Source: Forficula auricularia (lineage: Eukaryota > Arthropoda > Insecta > Dermaptera > Forficulidae). Taken from it: DNA of 64,000 nucleotides. Below the pieces are notes generated by a model. That model was not told the DNA's origin. It saw nothing but the letters and a program-made list of their open reading frames with translations, and did not search any database. Positions 58,188 to 64,000 of this stretch are shown one piece after another. Where the stretch lies: positions 15,562,306-15,626,305 of the forward strand of contig JALMQS010000070.1 of NCBI GenBank assembly GCA_024734495.1, given 5' to 3'. Within the stretch, counting starts at the first letter, position 1, and the number at the start of each line of letters is the position of its first letter. A program made the translations under genes and the position numbers.

Positions 58188-61053
58188 TTAATCGTAATTT
58201 TCCCATGAAATTTGAACTTTTTTCAATAATTCATCATTTTGTGATATTTTGATACAAAATTCTTCACAAGTATTGGAGATATAAGCATAGTTGGATCGTT
58301 TAATATCTACACCTCGCATAATGGGAGCCCCTGATAGTTAGACAACAGACATGGCATATCACTAAAGGGTATGCCTACCCTGCATATAAAGGCGCTAGCC
58401 ATTTCCCCATTTTTACTTTATCCAATGTGAATCAGATGAAGTATTTTTGACACTATTATAGTTTAAATAAGATTGTGTAGATGGACAAGAGATAATAATT
58501 GAACTCAATTATTTATCAATATGTCATCGTTATTTTCATATCTCAATCTAATATCAATTTCTTGGAAGCTATTTCTTCTTGTTCTAGATTCTTAACATCA
58601 ATTTGGTTTTACTATTCATAGTGCTTTTACAATTACTAGCTATAGTTGGAGAATTGAATTCAGCAAAAAATTTCATTTTTTTTGCTTATTCGTTTTTGAA
58701 AAAATACATTTATTGTATTGCTTGTTCGTCAGTATATACAAAGAAAATTTAAGATATTTTTAATCTAATATAGAAAGACATAGGCATTATTTCAGAAACT
58801 AAGTATTTTTTCTACAAACGCGATTTTCATATTCATAATGATTTAGCTATCTCCGTTATATGTACTCGAATGTCTTAATTGCTGACAATGAATTTGCAAT
58901 AAATTTACTAGAATTACTTATACTCTACTATTGCGAGAAAATATAGTCATTTTCTTTGCTAGGCCAACTATATATCAATGCCCTTCGTAAATAATAATTA
59001 ATTCTTACTTAAGGCCGGTTGTATGTCGCAAAGTAAATTCTTTTTACCCCTAACAAACGGTAGGTGGTAAATGGAGGTACTGGGATGGCCAATCCCTCCA
59101 TTTACCATCAACCCTGTGTTAGTAGTAAAAAGCATTTACTTTGCGACATACAACCGGCCTATAGAGGAAAAGATCACTTACCCTCGGCCAAGGGTCCTGG
59201 AGCAGCATACGCGACGATCATCCAAACTGAATGAAAAATAAGAATATATTTTAAAAACATATGTCTGATGATCTCTACAATGTTTGGTAAAGTGAATTAT
59301 ACCGAATTTTATTTATATGTATTAAAAGATACAATGAATTTAGGTTAGAAGAGGAATGAAAGGGTTCCGGGTTTACTTCACCTGTTTATTGAGGAATAAT
59401 AACTTTTTAATTTAATGAAATTTTTGAGAGAAGGAGTTACACCAAAGAGGTGCATCCCCGAAAGGCCTTGGTTGGCCACTCCATCGTGGAAATAAGAAGA
59501 AAGGGGGATTTTATGAGCTGGGTACGATTCCAAAGTATCTGTGTGTGCGGGTCTTAAACGGCTGAAGGTTATAAGTCGCTGGAAGCGAGTACCATATGTA
59601 CTATATTTTCTAGCTTAATAGTTTCACTTGAATACGAATTATAATTATTAAAACATTGGTTCGTTTTTGCTTTATTTTTGATAAATAGGTAGGGTGATGA
59701 AGATTTTTTTTAATAATAAGTTTACTAATTTAATCAGAATTGAGTATTAGTTATCTAGATGTTACAGAATTGTATCAATAAAAAATCTAAATCTACTTTA
59801 AGTATGAAAATATTTTATTTTAACGTTAAGATAAATGTTGGCTCTCTTTGGCTATAGGATAGAGACACTGGTTCGAATCCTGTCGGGTGCTCAATTCATA
59901 TTTTTCCTTTTCAAAAAAATAAGAATATAATTTTCTTTATTAAATGAATTTAACTTTAAAGGACATCATAGATACTTAATAATAAAGATACTTAAATCTT
60001 TGTTTTCACTGTATAATTTTCTTTGTTTAGGTTTAAAATAAGAGAGTGCAGCTTCAAATTTTTCTTTTTATTTTTCAATTCCCACTAACTTTTCGGCCAT
60101 TGGTTATGGCCATCTTCAGAGCGGGAATTAATCAATATTTATATAAAAAAATTTGATACACTTGTCATTAGTTAAATTTATATACAAGAAACATAAATAA
60201 ATAGGATATATACAAAACTTTTTACAGGGTGTTCGCAAGCTATAAATAAAACTCCCTCAATAAATATAATTTTCGGAATGTAGAATTAACATAAGAAATT
60301 ATTCATTCAATTCTTTAACTTTCGCGGTTCAAATTGCTTTAAGAAAAAATTAAAACTAACTTTGAAAAAAGTCAATTTGTTTAAAAAATTTCTTAATGGA
60401 TGTTTAAAAAACGTACAGCACGGATATAGTGGGTGTATTTTGATTGTCGATTAAAAGAGTTAATGATCTTAAAATATCGTATCGTATATTCCAAGAAAGT
60501 CGACACATATAGTTGTTTTTTATATGACTGTTTAGGTCCATATTAACTAAAAATACTCGGAATATACATTAAAAAGACAAACAAAAGACACGTTTACAAC
60601 ACCTTTTGAGCTCTCAAAAAAATTACGTTGTGGACCTAGTGAACATCTTTTTGTTTTCCAATAAAATATCCTAAATACACAAGTACTTCTTAAATTACAA
60701 GAATATCTACAAAAATCAATGTTTTTTATAGGTCCATTTTTGTACAATAAGTGAAAGTTTATTTAAAATTCTATATTTCTCTCTAATTTCATGGAAATGT
60801 TGAAATATTTTATTGTATTGTCATCGCATATACGTGTGTGGATGAAATTTCAAGGGAATAACGCCTTGAAAAATTCTCGTCAAAATTCGATTAAGTATAA
60901 AATTCTACCAAGTTAAACAGAAAAACAGTTTGATGATAGTCAGAGGTTCCAAGTTAAAAAATAAAGCATATAAAGTGCGGGCGTTGAAAAGAAAAAAATA
61001 GAGTTTTTCTTACCAGCCAAGATGATTGCCAAGAAGAAGACAACTTTCGCCAT
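58188..61053 (-). CDS. Small secreted peptide, copy C (unrecognised family)
   Basis: Three exons: 61053-61014, 59226-59182, 58330-58188; 75 codons plus TAA, with the same phases and splice sites as copy B. Only one residue differs from B: Val4 (MAKV) instead of Phe4. The Gly29 codon differs at its third base across the exon 2/3 junction, without changing the residue. The predicted product has a signal peptide, AYA/APG cleavage, KR site and TCEEFC motif. Introns carry a MITE (59012-59160), an S5 repeat (59425-59600) and a hammerhead-like element (60010-60245). Preservation of frame across three exons while introns collected indels suggests the product is under selection, or that the duplication is recent. 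Confidence 0.82.
59012..59160. mobile_element. MITE with TTA duplication, copy C
   Basis: Paralogue of 47956-48096, slightly longer; ends ggccggttgtatgtcgc and its complement. Confidence 0.85.
60010..60245 (-). mobile_element. Hammerhead-like element in intron 1 of copy C
   Basis: Minus core at 60119-60088: CTGAAGATGGCCA, loop, TGGCCGAAAAGTTAG. The short repeat tataattttctt on both sides (about 60014 and 60260) may be its target duplication. Absent from copy A. Confidence 0.6.
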
Positions 61054-61113
61054 TTTAATAAATTGGTGCTTGTAGTTATTCGTTCAATGGAAAAACTAAA
61101 GAATTAATAGTAA

Positions 61114-61141
61114 ACTGACAGAGAATTTTCGACCTTTTATA
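61114..61141 (-). promoter_or_regulatory. TATA box and TCAGT initiator of copy C
   Basis: TATAAAAG at 61141-61134 and TCAGT at 61118-61114 on the minus strand. The spacing is the same as in copy B. The 5' UTR would be about 60 nt. Confidence 0.7.
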
Positions 61142-61299
61142 GTAAACTTTATCATAAATAATTATGATTATTAGAATGAGATATACAACCTAAATAATAA
61201 AAATATACCCAAAAGTGAAAAGAATAAAGAAAACGTTTTAAAATAGATAAAATAAAATTAATATAACTATTATCATATATAATAATTTTTAAAAGCATT

Positions 61300-62110
61300 T
61301 CTTATTATCTTTACGAGGGTTTCGAACTGGGTGCTCCAATTTTATATCTTTATGCGTGTAAAGAACCGATTGCGTCAATTATATTTATTTTGCGTTTGTT
61401 AGCTATAAATGGTATGGTGAGTTTTTTCAGTAAAAAAATAAATTATATGAATTCATTTAATTCAACTATAATAAATTATAAATATTGCAGTCCTAAGTGG
61501 CAATTTCGAGCAAATATTGTAACTTTTTTTTGTTTCATGCTATTGTTATTGATTAAATAAAATTTATTATTCGTTTAGTTAAATTGAAAGTTTTTGCCGA
61601 GAGTAGCAGAATTTTTATATATTGAAGGAGACAATAAAAGAGTGTGTCTTCTGCTGGAATTATAAATTTTATTTATTTATAACGAGACTATAGTTTCGAG
61701 GGCTTTGCCCTCTTCATCAGTCTATTACAATGTATTCACAGGAATTAATTTATGAATGAAAGTTTAAAATCTTTCATGAAAGATACGTAAGTAACGGTCA
61801 ACGCCAAGTATTACGCACTAAATAATAATGAAATTCTTATTAGATTATTATATTTAAGCTTAGTACCAGAGCAGGATTATCTGGCGAGCTTGGCGAGTCT
61901 TAAATTTTTTCTTTTTCCTCAATCAATATCTATTATATCCTGAAGATACTCCAAATTGGTGAGAAATATCTATTAAAGCCCACATTCTTGAATGAAAAAA
62001 TATTAAAAGCAACTTATTGGATATTTTTTCTTGGAGACAGACTGATAGACTGATAGAACTGACCATTGAATGGAAGGCAATCAGTCCAAAGATATATATA
62101 TATATATATA
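61300..62110. repeat. Tandem segmental duplication, unit 3 (partial)
   Basis: 61300-61580 matches the start of units 1 and 2; 61785-62110 matches 44330-44650. The 1.2 kb between them in unit 1 is replaced by 61585-61785. The unit stops before any peptide exon. Confidence 0.75.
61585..61785 (-). mobile_element. Hammerhead-like element related to 11368-11686
   Basis: gccgagagtagcaga as at 11388. Minus core at 61722-61685: CTGATGAAGAGGGC, AAA, GCCCTCGAAACTATAGTC, with a perfect 6-bp helix and the ACTATAGT stem III ending in GTC. Confidence 0.75.
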
Positions 62111-62702
62111 GGAAATGATTAGGATGATGGATGATTTTTATTATGTTTGGCTCGAAGGGTTAGTTGGAAAGAGATTTGCCGGGCTTGGATGGGAGATGAT
62201 CTTCAGAGATTATAATCTCTATTGGCGGCTTTAGAGCCAGTTGAAAAATGCTATTTTAAATAAGAATTTGCACTAGGCAGTTGAAAATATACTTTTAACA
62301 AAATAACGGCACTAGGCCCGCATTTAATGGTTCTTCGTTACAGAACGTGTATACAAATTACTTCTTCGACACAAGCCGTTTCGTTCCAAATCGTTCCAAG
62401 GTTATCAGTCACCCCCCGGAAAGCTGCTCATTCAATGAGTTTCAACCAGTGACAACTCACACATGACAACTGAATGATAACAACTGAATTCGCTTCAAGG
62501 AGCTGGCTTCTTTTATAACCCTCCTTGCTCTAATTAGCAATTAAGCTGATTAGTTAATTGTTCGCGCGTTTTTTGGTGACGTATGGATAATTTTTCCCAC
62601 GCTTGATTCTTTATAAAAGGGTCGTTTCCTTGCTGCTCACCTGTCATTTTATCGAAAGATTTTGACGGGAAAACAACAAACGTCTTTCTCAAGGCGAAAA
62701 TG
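62111..62702 (+). promoter_or_regulatory. Promoter-like stretch: TATA box, initiator, start codon
   Basis: ttataaaagg at 62611-62620, tcattt at about 62645 (30 bp on), and ATG at 62700 opening a short frame (MNPYFQKHFTTKERR) that runs into a TA microsatellite (62757-62788) and stops soon after. Base composition is more balanced than around it. It may be an LTR or the 5' end of a broken element or gene. Confidence 0.4.
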
Positions 62703-62752
62703 AATCCCTATTTTCAAAAGCACTTTACAACGAAAGAGCGGAGAATGAAATT

Positions 62753-62779
<27 letters not shown>

Positions 62780-62791
<12 letters not shown>

Positions 62792-63380
62792 AACATTAAA
62801 TGAAAGCGAAAGTTAAAAACTTATCCGGTCACTGCCCTATTTTGGTGCACTTGGGACCAGACTCGTTTTGATAGTGAACCAAGAGTAGAAAAAAGATACA
62901 GGAGCCGTGCCCCCTGGCTAGCAAGAGGGCCTTGCAGCCAGTATATATATATATTTAATACAATTCCCATCTGTCTGATTCTTTGGGGAATCGAAACAGA
63001 TGAATTTTGTTCAGATATTTAATAAAAAAAAATTATTTAGAATGTTTATATGTTAACATTAAATGAAAGCGAAAGTTAAAAACTTTTATCCGGTCACTGC
63101 CCTATTTTGGTGCACTTGGGACCAGACTCGTTTTGATAGTGAACCAAGAGTTGAAAAAAAGATACAGGACCCAGCCGGGTATGATCCGACATCTTCCGCG
63201 TTAAGCCCGCAGATGCCTTCTCCATTTAGGCGATGGATCCCTTGACTAGATTTTTTAACTTTCGCTTTCATTTAATGTTAACATATAAACATTCTAAATA
63301 AAATTTATTATTGAATATCTGAACAAAATTCATCTGTTTCGATTCCCCAAAGAATCAGACAGATGGGAATTGTAGTAAAT
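62780..63380. repeat. SINE-like direct and inverted repeats
   Basis: The block gaaagcgaaagttaaaaac...gtgaaccaagag lies at 62800-62900 and again at 63064-63170. Outer arms 62965-63055 and 63285-63375 are inverted (ttcccatctgtctgattc). On the minus strand 63242-63170 looks tRNA-like (ggatccatcgcctaaatgg; cggatcatacccggc), with part of it again at 63475-63515. Confidence 0.65.
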
Positions 63381-63511
63381 TTATAAGAACCATTCTATTA
63401 GGAAAATAGAAGAAAAGCGCGCTTGAGCTAAAGAGTTGAATATATATAAAATTTGATTATAGGATCTAGTCAGGAGATCCATCGCCTAAATCAAGAAGGC
63501 ATCTGTGGGCT

Positions 63512-64000
63512 TAAGGTAGTTGTTCCGCCAAATGCGTTTTCGTAGGATTTTTTTGAAATTTAGATATATTATTATTCAAATACTTGTGCATCGATTAGTG
63601 GCAAAACGAAATTGATGAACAATACAGTTCCGGAGATATTTATTTTCAAAAATCGATTTTTTCGGGCTCTTTAGCATTGCACTATACGGTATATCGGAAA
63701 GTTTACATACATATTTAATTATAATTAAGAAACCCTTGGTACAATTTTTATAAAAAACTAAACCAACATTAAACAATAACCAATACATATTTTAAGACAA
63801 GTTCATTCATAGTTACAACACAGTTTCTGAGATAATAAGGAATAAATAATGAAAAATGCATATAAAAAAATTCTCACTAAAAACATTTTGGCAACAGCGC
63901 ATTTGTTAAACCAGCGAAAGAGAGTAAAAAGCAGAAAGCGCGCGTGCACTAGATTTTTTGAAAATTATAATTTTCATAAGATGTAACGTAGGCGTTGATT
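63512..64000. mobile_element. TIR element M1, partial (runs off the window)
   Basis: Starts ttaaggtagttgttccgcc and is colinear with 14895-15290 (about 400 bp: gttccggagatatt, ataattaagaaac, acacagtttctgag). The right end is beyond 64000. Confidence 0.7.

Larger units (their letters stand above)
49770..61300. repeat. Tandem segmental duplication, unit 2 (contains gene copy C)
   Basis: Colinear with unit 1 but enlarged by a SINE-like tandem block (50680-51745) and a Ty3/Gypsy insertion (51863-56043). The junction with unit 3 repeats the tctttacgagggtttcgaac start. Confidence 0.85.

Overview
This window is AT-rich, intron-containing nuclear DNA from an arthropod, most likely an insect. The evidence is spliced genes with GT-AG and one GC-AG intron, TATA boxes paired with TCAGT initiators, tRNA-derived SINEs, and mariner, hAT, non-LTR and Ty3/Gypsy elements. 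The order cannot be fixed from the sequence alone. Most of the 64 kb is mobile or repetitive DNA, much of it nested.

Layout. 0-25 kb is a repeat graveyard: a 1.2 kb foldback (482-1687), LINE 3' ends, C/G-run minisatellites (5.5 and 16.8 kb), a five-level nest of transposons (7.4-12.4 kb), 178-bp satellite monomers (18.5 kb), a GC-rich island (20 kb), and a decayed hAT transposase broken by a SINE and a mariner (21.4-24 kb). 25.8-35.8 kb holds two housekeeping genes in tail-to-tail order. One is an isochorismatase-domain hydrolase (+, 4 exons, 203 aa). The other is dUTPase (-, 4 exons, 147 aa), whose 5.5 kb intron is mostly one hAT-like insertion stuffed with other elements. 36.9-62 kb is a tandemly duplicated region carrying a small secreted-peptide gene on the minus strand. 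It has two intact copies (47.1-49.5 and 58.2-61.1 kb, 3 exons, 75 aa) and one broken copy (37.6-39.4 kb). The second unit is enlarged by a truncated Ty3/Gypsy element and a tandem array of SINE-like units. 62-64 kb holds a promoter-like stretch, SINE-like inverted repeats and the start of a TIR element.

Two things stand out. (1) The duplicated secreted-peptide family has a strong signal peptide, a KR dibasic site and a CX3C motif; I do not recognise it. (2) At least eleven hammerhead-ribozyme-like cores (CTGANGA, hairpin, GAAA) lie in short, often palindromic elements. Three of these elements have 12-13 bp target-site duplications and at least one is absent from the paralogous site, so they look like recently mobile, ribozyme-carrying retroelements related to Penelope-like elements. 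Comparing paralogous units gives natural empty sites for several insertions.
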